DNA of 64,000 nt from Bacteroidia bacterium 43-41 (lineage in GTDB: Bacteria; Bacteroidota; Bacteroidia; Bacteroidales; Dysgonomonadaceae): positions 121,719-185,718 of the forward strand of contig MKTD01000018.1 in assembly GCA_001898165.1 (NCBI GenBank), written 5' to 3'. Below the pieces are notes generated by a model, which was not told the origin of the DNA, did no database searches, and saw only the letters and a program-made list of their open reading frames with translations. Shown here in pieces: positions 45,014 to 54,216 of the stretch. Positions within the stretch are counted from its first letter, which is position 1, and every line of letters starts with the position of its first letter. A program made the translations under genes and the position numbers.

Positions 45014-46348
45014 ATGGAAGCTTATGTCAATATAGAAACAGCATATACAAATCGTTCGGAATTGAATTTGGAAAGTATGGAAGCTGTTTATAGGGATAAA
45101 CATCGATTAAGGCAACTTATTTCAGCAGCTATATCCGGACAATTGACAAATGAGAAAATTGCCGGTAAAAAGATATTGCTCAAGCCCAATTGGGTGTTGC
45201 ACGATAAAAGTGAAAGCGATATAGTTTGCCTCCGAACACACGATGCTTTTTTGTTGGTTGCTTTAGAACTTTTGCTTGAGATGAAGCCTGCTAGGGTAGT
45301 TTTAGGTGATGCCCCGGTGCAGGGTTGTAATTGGGAAAGGATGTTAAGCGCAGCGTTTATTGAAAATGTTAATAAACTTTCGGAAGAATACAACGTGCCG
45401 GTAAAGATAAAAGATTTTCGTCGTGTAAGTTATAATCCCGAAACCAATCAACTTAAACAAAACCGGAATGCGATAGAAGATTTTATAATCTTTGATGTGG
45501 GTACGCGGAGTTATCTCGAAGAGGTGTCGGACGATGCTCGATCGCCGTTCAGGGTGACTAATTATAATCCGGGTCGTCTGGCCGAATCGCATAGAAAGGG
45601 TGTACATAAATACTGCATAACAAAAGAGTTGTTTGATGTCGACGTGCTAATTACTGTTCCAAAAATCAAAACACACCAAAAAACAGGTTTAACTAATGCA
45701 CTTAAGATATTAGTGGGTGTAAATGGTGATAAAGATTTTTTACCACATCATCGCAAGGGTGCTTTGGACGATGGCGGGGACTGCTATCCCGGCAAAAACC
45801 CCCTACGCAAAGTATCGGAAGATATTCTGGATTACGCCAATACAAAAATTGGGAAAAGTTCATATAAATCTCTTTTGCATTTGTCGGCAGCACTTTGGAA
45901 GGCTTCAAAACCGGATAATGAACAAAATTTGGCCGCAGGATGGTATGGCAACGATACTACATGGCGCATGGTGCTCGATATTAATCAGGTGGTTTTGTAC
46001 GGAAAATCGGATGGTACGCTTTCTGATACCGTACAGCGTGAGTTCTATAGTTTGTGTGATGGAATTGTGGCCGGACAGGGCAATGGTCCATTAGAACCTG
46101 AACCGCTTGCAATGGGCGTAGTTGCGTTTTCGAACGATACAGCCTATATGGATATTGTGGCCGGACATCTAATGGGTATGGATGTAGACAGGATTTCATT
46201 ACTACGCAATGCGAAAGATTGGTTAAAGGATAAAATTTGTTTGCTGACCGTGAATCAGCAACAAGCTGAGATAAACGACTTAATAAATTATTCAGTGAAA
46301 GCCATTATGCCTCCGGGTTGGTTGAACTACGATAAGATTGATAGATAA
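45014..46348 (+). CDS. DUF362 domain-containing protein
   Basis: A 444-residue protein. DUF362 signatures are KILLKPNWV, the D-x-P motif VVLGDAPVQG, DVLITVPKIKTHQKTGLTNALK and the C-terminal RMVLDINQVVLYG and CDGIVAGQGNGPLEPEP. No ferredoxin cysteine clusters are seen. DUF362 proteins have been linked to iron-sulfur or redox enzymes, and versions occur in polysaccharide loci with unknown roles. ATG 45014 lies 4 bp after the previous stop, so it is co-transcribed with the deacetylase gene. Function not assigned. Confidence 0.78.
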   Translation: MEAYVNIETAYTNRSELNLESMEAVYRDKHRLRQLISAAISGQLTNEKIAGKKILLKPNWVLHDKSESDIVCLRTHDAFLLVALELLLEMKPARVVLGDAPVQGCNWERMLSAAFIENVNKLSEEYNVPVKIKDFRRVSYNPETNQLKQNRNAIEDFIIFDVGTRSYLEEVSDDARSPFRVTNYNPGRLAESHRKGVHKYCITKELFDVDVLITVPKIKTHQKTGLTNALKILVGVNGDKDFLPHHRKGALDDGGDCYPGKNPLRKVSEDILDYANTKIGKSSYKSLLHLSAALWKASKPDNEQNLAAGWYGNDTTWRMVLDINQVVLYGKSDGTLSDTVQREFYSLCDGIVAGQGNGPLEPEPLAMGVVAFSNDTAYMDIVAGHLMGMDVDRISLLRNAKDWLKDKICLLTVNQQQAEINDLINYSVKAIMPPGWLNYDKIDR

Positions 46349-46363
46349 TTTCCAATAAAAAAC

Positions 46364-46921
46364 ATGAATTCACTCGTTGAAGCAGATTTGTATAGATATA
46401 TACCTAAGAAATTCTCAATTTTGAATTTAATTAAAGGGTTACGTTCACAGGGTTTTCGTTATATGTTCTTTTATAGATTAAAAGAACAGGTTTCAATAAA
46501 AAATCCTTTATGGTATATTTATAAATTATTACTCAGGCACTACACTTATAAATATGGTTTCCAAATTGGTGGTAAAATTGGGCAAGGATTTTACATAGGA
46601 CATTTTGGAACTATTGTAATAAATCCAGATGTGATAATTGGAGATAATTGTAATATTGCACATAATGTAACGATTGGAGTTACCAGAAGAGGAGAAAGAT
46701 CGGGAGTGCCTAGTATTGGTAATGAGGTCTGGATAGGGACAGGAGCAATTATCGTAGGTAAAATTACAATTGGCAACAATGTTCTAATTGCGCCAGGCGC
46801 TTATGTGAATTTTGATGTGTCTGATAATTCAATTGTCATAGGTAATCCTGGACAAATAAAATATTCTGTGCATGCAACAAATGGGTATATCAATAATAAA
46901 TTCTTTAAAAAAGAAAAATGA
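46364..46921 (+). CDS. Serine acetyltransferase-like hexapeptide acetyltransferase
   Basis: A 185-residue left-handed beta-helix acetyltransferase. Hexapeptide repeats run from about residue 70 to 165, including GQGFYIGHFGTIVINPDVII, IAHNVTIGV and SIGNEVWIGTGAIIVGKITI, with the catalytic His in IAHNVTIGV. The layout resembles CysE-type enzymes found in capsule loci, which O-acetylate a sugar using acetyl-CoA. It lacks the CysE N-terminal helical domain in full. Strongly AT-rich, between two less AT-rich genes. Confidence 0.85.
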   Translation: MNSLVEADLYRYIPKKFSILNLIKGLRSQGFRYMFFYRLKEQVSIKNPLWYIYKLLLRHYTYKYGFQIGGKIGQGFYIGHFGTIVINPDVIIGDNCNIAHNVTIGVTRRGERSGVPSIGNEVWIGTGAIIVGKITIGNNVLIAPGAYVNFDVSDNSIVIGNPGQIKYSVHATNGYINNKFFKKEK

Positions 46922-46927
46922 TTAATT

Positions 46928-47956
46928 ATGATAGGAATTCATTTAAATAATGGTGAAATTGCTGAACGTTGGATAGCCTACTGCGAAAAAAATAATATAC
47001 CTTACAAATTGATAAATGCTTATGATCATGATATTGTAAGCAAGGTAAAGGACTGTGATGCTTTTATGTGGCATTTTTACCAGAAGAACTACAAGGATCA
47101 GTTGTTTGCGAAACAGTTACTGTTTTCGTTGCAATCGGCCGGTATGCGGGTATTTCCTGATTTTAAAACAGCATGGCACTTTGATGATAAAGTAGGTCAG
47201 AAGTATTTACTTGAAGCCATCGGGGCGCCTTTGGTACCTTCGTATGTGTTTTACACCAAACACGAGGTTTTTGATTGGATAGATAAGACCGATTTTCCGA
47301 AAGTATTTAAACTCAGGGGAGGAGCAGGTGCTGAAAATGTAAAGCTCGTGCACTCAAAATCGGAGGCGCGTAAATTAGTAAAAAAGTCCTTTGGGACTGG
47401 ATTCAAACAATACCGTCCAGCAAGCAATCTGAAAGACCGATGGACACAATACCGTGCTGGAAAGAGCAATATTAAAGATTTGTTGAAAGGTGTAGTGAGA
47501 TTTGTGATTCCTCCCGATTTTTCACGCATGATGGCATCCGAAAAAGGATATGTGTATTTTCAGGATTTTATACCGAATAACCACTTCGATATAAGAATAG
47601 TAGTAGTTGGCAATAAGGCATTTGCACTGAAGCGTATGACCCGTAAAGGCGATTTCAGAGCTTCGGGAAGCGGCAATATTATTTATCGGAAGGCAGAGAT
47701 AGATGAACGTTGTGTGAAGATAGCATTTGAAATAAATGAAAAACTAAAAGCACAAAGTATTGCCTACGATTTTGTATTTGCCGAAGGAAACTATCCCCTG
47801 ATAGTGGAAATTAGTTTTGGTTATTCTGCTCCAGCATACGACCGTTGTGAAGGCTACTGGACGCAGGATATGCAATGGCATGCAGGTGAAAACTTTGATT
47901 TTTGTGGCTGGATGGTGGAGAATCTGATCAACAATGTTAATGGAGAAAAAGAGTAA
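46928..47956 (+). CDS. ATP-grasp protein, RimK-like
   Basis: A 342-residue ATP-grasp ligase-like protein. ATP-grasp elements are visible: FPKVFKLRGGAGAENVKLV, YVYFQDFIPNNHFDIRIVVV, AFALKRMTRKGDFRASGSGN and DFVFAEGNYPLIVEIS. Such enzymes form amide or ester bonds via an acyl phosphate. Its position beside deacetylase genes allows the idea that a free amino group is re-acylated with an amino acid or other carboxylate, but the sequence does not show the substrate. It overlaps the next gene by 23 bp (or 17 bp if that gene starts at 47940). Confidence 0.78.
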   Translation: MIGIHLNNGEIAERWIAYCEKNNIPYKLINAYDHDIVSKVKDCDAFMWHFYQKNYKDQLFAKQLLFSLQSAGMRVFPDFKTAWHFDDKVGQKYLLEAIGAPLVPSYVFYTKHEVFDWIDKTDFPKVFKLRGGAGAENVKLVHSKSEARKLVKKSFGTGFKQYRPASNLKDRWTQYRAGKSNIKDLLKGVVRFVIPPDFSRMMASEKGYVYFQDFIPNNHFDIRIVVVGNKAFALKRMTRKGDFRASGSGNIIYRKAEIDERCVKIAFEINEKLKAQSIAYDFVFAEGNYPLIVEISFGYSAPAYDRCEGYWTQDMQWHAGENFDFCGWMVENLINNVNGEKE

Positions 47957-49049
47957 AAAAATTGTATTTTTGATACCGACACTACAGTTGGGTGGAATGG
48001 AGAGGGTGATGAGTGAACTGGTTAATTACTTTTCAAAAAAGAGTTATGTAGAAGTTCATTTGGTTTTGTATGGGAAACGTAGAGAAGTGTTTTACGATTT
48101 ATCCGATAATATAAAAATTCACAAACCAGAATTTGGATTTGACGATAAATACAGAGGTTTCTATACGGTTCGAACTGTTTTTTTTATTCGTTCAATGGTG
48201 AAAGGCATTCAACCCGACAGCATATTAAGTTTTGGCGAATTATGGAATAATTTAGTGCTTATATCATTGATGGGATTAAAATATCCTGTGTATATTTCCG
48301 ACCGTTGTAAGCCTGATAAAAGCTTTAGTTTATCTCAGAATTTACTCAGAAAATGGCTTTATCCTCGTGCAACAGGTATGATTGCTCAAACAAAAAAAGC
48401 TAAAGATATTTATCAGAAAGCAAATTTAAATAAGAATATTGTCGTTATTGGAAATCCTATCCGGGAGATAAAAACTAAAACGGATAGTGCTAAAGAAAAC
48501 AGGGTTATTTCAGTAGGCAGATTGATTAGCACCAAGCATTTCGACCAACTGATCGAAATCTTTTCACGGATAAATAAACCTGAATGGAAATTAATAATTG
48601 TTGGTGGTGATGCTATAAAACAAGAGAACAGTATTGTGCTACGACAACAAATCATGAATGCTGGAATGCAAAACAAAATTTTTTTAGACGGAAATCAGAA
48701 AGATGTCGAGAGCTATTTGTTACGCAGTGATATATTTGCATTTACTTCCAGCAGCGAGGGTTTCCCAAATGTTATTGGAGAAGCTATGAGTGCAGGTTTA
48801 CCGGTAGTAGCTTACGATTGCGTAGCAGGTCCTTCGGATATGATAGATGATGGAAAGAACGGATACTTAATCCCTTTATTTGATAATGAAATCTTCGAAG
48901 AAAAATTGCGTTTTTTAATGAAAAATGAGGAAGTCAGAAAGCAAATGGGAGCCTATGCACGTAAAAGTATAAGAAAATTTTCAGTAGAAAATATTGGAGA
49001 AGAATTTTATAAATTTATACTAAGTGAAAACAAAACTACTCCTTCTTAA
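47934..49049 (+). CDS. Glycosyltransferase family 4
   Basis: A 371-residue GT-B enzyme. N-terminal KIVFLIPTLQLGGMERVM binds the acceptor side. The C-terminal GT1 domain contains VISVGRLISTKHFDQLI, KIFLDGNQKDVESYLL and the donor motif TSSSEGFPNVIGEAMSAGLP with the E-x7-E pattern. It resembles N-acetylgalactosamine or hexose transferases of capsule loci (GalNAc-alpha-type PglJ/PglH group), but donor and linkage cannot be told. Starts at ATG 47934 or 47940, overlapping the ATP-grasp gene. Confidence 0.88.
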   Translation: MLMEKKSKKIVFLIPTLQLGGMERVMSELVNYFSKKSYVEVHLVLYGKRREVFYDLSDNIKIHKPEFGFDDKYRGFYTVRTVFFIRSMVKGIQPDSILSFGELWNNLVLISLMGLKYPVYISDRCKPDKSFSLSQNLLRKWLYPRATGMIAQTKKAKDIYQKANLNKNIVVIGNPIREIKTKTDSAKENRVISVGRLISTKHFDQLIEIFSRINKPEWKLIIVGGDAIKQENSIVLRQQIMNAGMQNKIFLDGNQKDVESYLLRSDIFAFTSSSEGFPNVIGEAMSAGLPVVAYDCVAGPSDMIDDGKNGYLIPLFDNEIFEEKLRFLMKNEEVRKQMGAYARKSIRKFSVENIGEEFYKFILSENKTTPS

Positions 49050-50244
49050 CGTTACTGCCAACACCGGTAGTACCGGTCGAATAGCCGAAGAGATCGGTCT
49101 GTTGGCGGAACAGTCGGGCTTTGAAGTACGCTTTGCGTATGGTCGGAAGGCTGTAAATAGCCAGTTGCGCTTAATTAAGATTGGCAATAAGTGGGATATA
49201 CGCTGGCACGGAGTGAAGTCGCGTTTGTGGGATGCACATGGCTTTGGTAGTCGACATGCTACTAAAGCATTGATTGAGGAATTGAAAGTCTGGAAGCCCG
49301 ATATAGTGAATATCCATAATTTGCATGGTTACTATGTCAATGTAGAGATATTGTTTGAGTATTTAAAGCGGGTACAGATACCGGTTGTTTGGACTTTTCA
49401 CGATTGCTGGCCGTTTACAGGACATTGCAGTTTTTTCGAACGCGTTAGTTGCGAGAAATATAAAACTCAATGTAATCAATGCCCTCTGTCTAAATATTAT
49501 CCTGAAAGCTGGTTCCTGGATAATTCAAGAGACAATTTCAGAAAAAAAGCAAAATTGTTCAATGGACTGGATAAATTACAAATTGTTACCCCTTCTAGGT
49601 GGTTAGCCAATCTTGTGAATCAATCTTTTCTAAAAAATTATCCGGTAAATATTATTCACAACGGAATTGATTTAAACGTGTTTAAACCGACTGAAAATAA
49701 AACTATTCTGAAAAAATATAATCTGGAGCCCTTAAGCTATATATTGGGAGTTGCAAGTATCTGGGACAGAAGGAAAGGACTTGATGACTTTCTATCTCTT
49801 GGAACATTAATATCTGACAACCAGAAAATTGTACTTGTTGGTTTAAGCGGGAAGCAATTAAAAAGTCTTCCTGAAAACATAATTGGAATTGCAAGAACCG
49901 AAAATTTGGACGAATTGGTTCAACTATATTCAAATGCGCTTGTTTTTGTCAATCCCACTTATGTAGATAATTTTCCTACTACTAATTTAGAAGCATTGGC
50001 TTGCAGTACTCCGGTGGTCACATATAGAACTGGTGGAAGTCCCGAAGCTGTAAACAGTAATACGGGATTTATATTAGAAAAAGGAGATATTAGAAGCATT
50101 GTGCAAAAAATTACAGAAATAAAAACTATCGATATTAATACACAAAAAAAATATTGCCGGAATAGAGCAGAATTAATGTTTAATAAAAATGATCGATTCT
50201 TTGATTACATTAAGTTGTTTAAAAGGATTCCAAATAGTATATGA
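49024..50244 (+). CDS. Glycosyltransferase family 4 (WcaC-like)
   Basis: A 406-residue GT-B enzyme. It starts LLLLNVTANTGSTGRIAEEI and has the Trp-rich WTFHDCWPFTGHCSFFE with a Cys cluster, typical of colanic-acid WcaC-type transferases, then PSRWLANLV, GVASIWDRRKGLDDFL and FVNPTYVDNFPTTNLEALAC in the GT1 domain. The start is GTG 49024, overlapping the previous gene by 26 bp. Composition drifts from moderate to AT-rich within the gene, which may mark a recombination point. Confidence 0.86.
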   Translation: MKTKLLLLNVTANTGSTGRIAEEIGLLAEQSGFEVRFAYGRKAVNSQLRLIKIGNKWDIRWHGVKSRLWDAHGFGSRHATKALIEELKVWKPDIVNIHNLHGYYVNVEILFEYLKRVQIPVVWTFHDCWPFTGHCSFFERVSCEKYKTQCNQCPLSKYYPESWFLDNSRDNFRKKAKLFNGLDKLQIVTPSRWLANLVNQSFLKNYPVNIIHNGIDLNVFKPTENKTILKKYNLEPLSYILGVASIWDRRKGLDDFLSLGTLISDNQKIVLVGLSGKQLKSLPENIIGIARTENLDELVQLYSNALVFVNPTYVDNFPTTNLEALACSTPVVTYRTGGSPEAVNSNTGFILEKGDIRSIVQKITEIKTIDINTQKKYCRNRAELMFNKNDRFFDYIKLFKRIPNSI

Positions 50245-51767
50245 CGCAAGAGACACAAAGCCGTAGTCAAAGGATTATCAAAAACACATTCTTTCTATAT
50301 ATAAGAATGTTTTTTGTATTGGCCATTGGGCTATATACTTCACGGGTAATCTTAAAAGTTTTAGGTGAAACTGACTTTGGTATTTACAGCTTGGTTGGAG
50401 GTGTAATTACCATGTTTGTTTTTATAAATCAATCCCTAAATACGGCCACACAGCGATTTATAACTTTTGATTTGGGGCTGGGAGATAGAACAAAATTACG
50501 TGATACATTTTCCATGAGTATAAATGTATATTTATTTTTTTCCATATTGTTGATTATTGTTCTTGAGTCATTAGGTTTCTATCTGCTGAAGCAGTTGAAT
50601 ATTGACTCAGCAAGGATGGGTGCAGCTCAATGGGTATATCAGGCAATGATTGTAATTACAGTTGTCAATATGCTCGGCATACCCTACAAATCCTTGATAA
50701 GTGCACATGAACGAATGTCGTATACAGCATTAGTTGGCGTAATAGAGTCGGTTTTAAAACTTGGAATTGTTTTTATAGTATCGTTTCATGGGTTCGATAA
50801 ATTAAAACTATACAGCGTTTTATTGATAGGTGTTTCATTGATAAATTACCTTCTAAATTGGTTATATTGTTCAAAGTATTTTGCAAAGGAATCGAATTAT
50901 AAATTAGTATGGGATAAAAATAAATTCAAACACTTTCTTAAATTCTCAGGAATGTCACTTTATGAGCAAATTGCAGTAATGTTGACATATCAGGGAATAG
51001 ATATAATGCTTAATATGTTTTTTGGAGTGATAGTAAATGCTGCAATGGGTATTTCCAAGCAGGTACAGGCAGCACTTATGAACTTTATTTCGAGCTTCCA
51101 GGGGGCAATGTCTCCTCAAATTACTAAATCTTATGCAGCAAAAGATTACCAATATCTGGATAAATTAATGGTGGTAGCTCCCAAATTCTCTTTATATTTA
51201 ATTCTGATCATGGTTTTCCCATTGTATTTTAATATTGAACCAATATTAATTTTCTGGTTAGATAATCCACCTGAATATACGGTTGAATTTAGTAAACTTA
51301 TTTTAATAAGCAGTGTGGTCGAATCAATATCTCTACCTTTACGAACTTTAATATTTGCTCAGGGAAATATCACAAGGTACCAATTCGTTGTTGGTTCAAT
51401 GTTGTTGCTAAATATAATTTTTTCTTTTATATTGTTAAAAGCTGGATATTCTCCAGTTTCAGTACTTTGGGTAAGGGTTGTTGTTTATTTTCTCATCGAT
51501 TTAATCAGAATATGGTTTATTAGGGACTTAATTAAAATACCTTTAATTAAGTATATACGCAATACCTTTACACCTGTTCTACTCATAATTACAGTTGGAA
51601 TTTTGTCCAACTATTATATAAACGAAAGGTTTTCTTTTAATGTTCCTCTGAGTATATTAATTTCGGTGTTAATTACCGTATTTTTAATTTTGGTAATCGG
51701 ATTAAATACTTTTGAAAAAAACTATATTAGAAACTTATTAAATAGTAGAATATTAAGAAAAAAATGA
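50241..51767 (+). CDS. wzx: Wzx-type polysaccharide flippase (MATE/PST superfamily)
   Basis: Flips undecaprenyl-linked repeat units across the inner membrane. The 508-residue protein has about 12-14 helices, beginning IIKNTFFLYIRMFFVLAIGL and YTSRVILKVLGETDFGIYSL, then VFINQSLNTATQRFITFDL and LGIPYKSLISAHERMSYTAL. This matches the PST/Wzx family in Bacteroidota capsule loci. It is intact, unlike the remnant at 40663. AT-rich. It overlaps both neighbouring genes by ATGA. Confidence 0.88.
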   Translation: MTQETQSRSQRIIKNTFFLYIRMFFVLAIGLYTSRVILKVLGETDFGIYSLVGGVITMFVFINQSLNTATQRFITFDLGLGDRTKLRDTFSMSINVYLFFSILLIIVLESLGFYLLKQLNIDSARMGAAQWVYQAMIVITVVNMLGIPYKSLISAHERMSYTALVGVIESVLKLGIVFIVSFHGFDKLKLYSVLLIGVSLINYLLNWLYCSKYFAKESNYKLVWDKNKFKHFLKFSGMSLYEQIAVMLTYQGIDIMLNMFFGVIVNAAMGISKQVQAALMNFISSFQGAMSPQITKSYAAKDYQYLDKLMVVAPKFSLYLILIMVFPLYFNIEPILIFWLDNPPEYTVEFSKLILISSVVESISLPLRTLIFAQGNITRYQFVVGSMLLLNIIFSFILLKAGYSPVSVLWVRVVVYFLIDLIRIWFIRDLIKIPLIKYIRNTFTPVLLIITVGILSNYYINERFSFNVPLSILISVLITVFLILVIGLNTFEKNYIRNLLNSRILRKK

Positions 51768-52954
51768 ATATTGCATTTCTATCAAACGACGTAGAGGTTC
51801 AAATGGGAGGTGTTGGAATGGTTACTTCCATTTTAGTGAAAAATTTCAAAAAGAAGTTTGATGCAAAATGTTTTTTATTCTATGATAATGAATCGCCAAA
51901 CCCGGCAATAATATTTGACGCAAAGTTTAGGATAATCGAAGATATGGATGAAGAATCACTTCGTAATTTTATAAATTCGAATAAAATTAATTTTATCATT
52001 GACCAGGGAGTTGTAAAGGTAAATCGGGTAATTCTCCGAAGAGTTTCAAACTCTGAAAATAGTAAAATTATTTCTGTAATTCATTCAAAACCGGATTTAA
52101 TTAAAGTAACTCCGTCTTATAAATCGCTGAGATGGGATTTTAAAAAATTTGGTATAGCAAAAAAAATAATTGTACTTTTGAAAATATTGTTTTTTCCTAT
52201 TTATAAAAAAGCAAGTAATTTAAAATATATTAAATGGAAACGAGATATTTATGACAATTCAGACAAAGTTGTAGTGCTATCTAATTATTATATAGATAAT
52301 TTTGTTAATTTGTTGCATCTAAAAAATACGCTGAAAATTACTTCAATCGGAAACCCTTTAAGATTTAATTCGTTTTTTGACAAGGAAAAACTTAATGAAA
52401 AACAAAATGAGGTGCTAATAGTATCAAGATTATCGGAACCAGATAAATACTTATCAAGGATATTTGATGTTTGGAGAATCATTGAACAAGATCATCGTAC
52501 TGATAATTGGAGACTGACGATTGTGGGAGGAGGGAGTGATGAACCATATTATAAAGCTAGAGTTGAAAGTCTAAAACTAAAGAATATTCGATTTGAAGGA
52601 GTTCAGAATCCATTTGATTATTATAACCGTGCGAAAATTTTTTTCATGTCTTCGGCGCATGAAGGTTTTCCAATGACACTTCTTGAAGCTCAACAGATGG
52701 GCGTTCCCGTAATCGCATTTAATAATTTTGAAAGTTTACAGGAGTTAGTTATCGACGGTTACAATGGATTTGTTGTTGGTCCGAAAGATATTAATTCTTT
52801 TGTACAAAGGACTAGAAAATTAATGTTAAATGATGAACTAAGAATAACGTACGCAAAGAATGCTATTGATCATAGTAAAAATTACACTATAGACAAAATA
52901 CTTGATAAATGGGAGAATCTCTTTAATGAATTGATAAATGAAGAAAAGAAGTAA
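51764..52954 (+). CDS. Glycosyltransferase family 4
   Basis: A 396-residue GT-B enzyme of the capsule locus. N-terminus AFLSNDVEVQMGGVGMVT. The GT1 domain shows LIVSRLSEPDKYLSRIFDV, the glycine-rich LTIVGGGSDEPYY and the donor-site MSSAHEGFPMTLLEAQQMGV, with VIAFNNFESLQELVIDGYNG. Donor and acceptor are not evident. Very AT-rich. Overlaps wzx (4 bp) and the EpsG-like gene (17 bp). Confidence 0.87.
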   Translation: MNIAFLSNDVEVQMGGVGMVTSILVKNFKKKFDAKCFLFYDNESPNPAIIFDAKFRIIEDMDEESLRNFINSNKINFIIDQGVVKVNRVILRRVSNSENSKIISVIHSKPDLIKVTPSYKSLRWDFKKFGIAKKIIVLLKILFFPIYKKASNLKYIKWKRDIYDNSDKVVVLSNYYIDNFVNLLHLKNTLKITSIGNPLRFNSFFDKEKLNEKQNEVLIVSRLSEPDKYLSRIFDVWRIIEQDHRTDNWRLTIVGGGSDEPYYKARVESLKLKNIRFEGVQNPFDYYNRAKIFFMSSAHEGFPMTLLEAQQMGVPVIAFNNFESLQELVIDGYNGFVVGPKDINSFVQRTRKLMLNDELRITYAKNAIDHSKNYTIDKILDKWENLFNELINEEKK

Positions 52955-54209
52955 TATATTTTCTCTATTATTATTTGGGATTATTTATCCTTTTGGAGGA
53001 TTAATTTACAGTATCAGAAATTTTCGTTTACCAGCATCAAAATATCTGTTTGTCATTTTTTGTGCGTTTTTTGGGAGTGTTTTGATATTTCAGAGAGGAG
53101 GTTCCGATTCAAATCTTGATGCAGGTCATTATGCATACCTATTCGAACAAGCATATTTCTGGGATAATATTGGACCAGTTGAGTTTTATAATAAACTTTC
53201 AAGTCATGATAGATTAGATTTTTTCAATCCATTTGTTACTTATATATTTTCACGAATTAGTGGTAATCCACATTTTTACTTTACAGTCATAGGGCTAATC
53301 TTCGGGTTTTTCTATGCCAACAATGTTTGGGATGTTATAAAATATAGTAAAAGAAGTTTTAATATCTATACTGCTTTATTGTTAGTTGCTTTTGTTCTTA
53401 TTTGTTCTTTTGATACTATAGGTACAGTAAGAATGCATACTGCATTTCAGGTATTTTTTTATGGGATTTTTTCGTATCTGATTTCAGGAAATAAGAAAAG
53501 ATTAATCTGGGTGCCTCTATCCATATTATTTCATTTCTCAATGTTTTCGATGGTTGGTGCTGTTTTGTTATACTTTATTGTTAATAAATTTGATGCCAGA
53601 ATACTTTTTATTTACTTTATTGTTGCACATTTAGTAAATGAATTAGATCTTGGCATTATTCATAGATTATTCTCCTTTATGCCTCAGGATGTTGGAGATC
53701 GTTTATCAGCGTATTCGAGTGAAGATAATTTATTAAAACTTCAAGAATCAGGTAAATTTTATTTGTCAAATGCTAATTTGTGGGCAAGAATTGATTCAAT
53801 GATAATACGTTCTTACATTTTAGTTCAGACAATAGTCCTTTTTATTGCAGGTAACTTTAAGTTGATTAAATTACCGGATTTGACAAGATTACTTAAGTTC
53901 AGTTTAGTCTTATATGGTACTGCATTGATTTTGGCAAATTTACCCTCAGGTTACAGGTACATGACTTTGGCTGGTATGTTTTTTATGTCATATTATGTGT
54001 TATTATATAACAGATATGGCATTTTGATGAAACAAAATCTGGTGATAACGATGAAATTGTTTTCTCCTTTAATGATTGTGTTTGTGATTAAATCTTTACG
54101 TAATATTTTGGATGCTACGAGTATTTTTGTTTTTATAGGGAATTTTATTACCAGTATGTTTTTTCATATTGATATTCCGATTGTTGACCTGTTCAAAAGA
54201 TTGTTATGA
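52938..54209 (+). CDS. EpsG-family putative polysaccharide polymerase (Wzy-like)
   Basis: A 423-residue polytopic membrane protein with about ten to twelve helices. The N-terminal RGGSDSNLDAGHYAYLFEQA and SGNPHFYFTVIGLIFGFFY recall the EpsG family, in which a periplasmic loop carries the D-x-x-x-Y region. EpsG proteins occupy the place of Wzy, polymerising flipped repeat units. No other Wzy candidate is in the window. Polymerase function is inferred from family and context. Confidence 0.75.
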   Translation: MKKRSNIFSLLLFGIIYPFGGLIYSIRNFRLPASKYLFVIFCAFFGSVLIFQRGGSDSNLDAGHYAYLFEQAYFWDNIGPVEFYNKLSSHDRLDFFNPFVTYIFSRISGNPHFYFTVIGLIFGFFYANNVWDVIKYSKRSFNIYTALLLVAFVLICSFDTIGTVRMHTAFQVFFYGIFSYLISGNKKRLIWVPLSILFHFSMFSMVGAVLLYFIVNKFDARILFIYFIVAHLVNELDLGIIHRLFSFMPQDVGDRLSAYSSEDNLLKLQESGKFYLSNANLWARIDSMIIRSYILVQTIVLFIAGNFKLIKLPDLTRLLKFSLVLYGTALILANLPSGYRYMTLAGMFFMSYYVLLYNRYGILMKQNLVITMKLFSPLMIVFVIKSLRNILDATSIFVFIGNFITSMFFHIDIPIVDLFKRLL

Positions 54210-54216
54210 TTTTAAC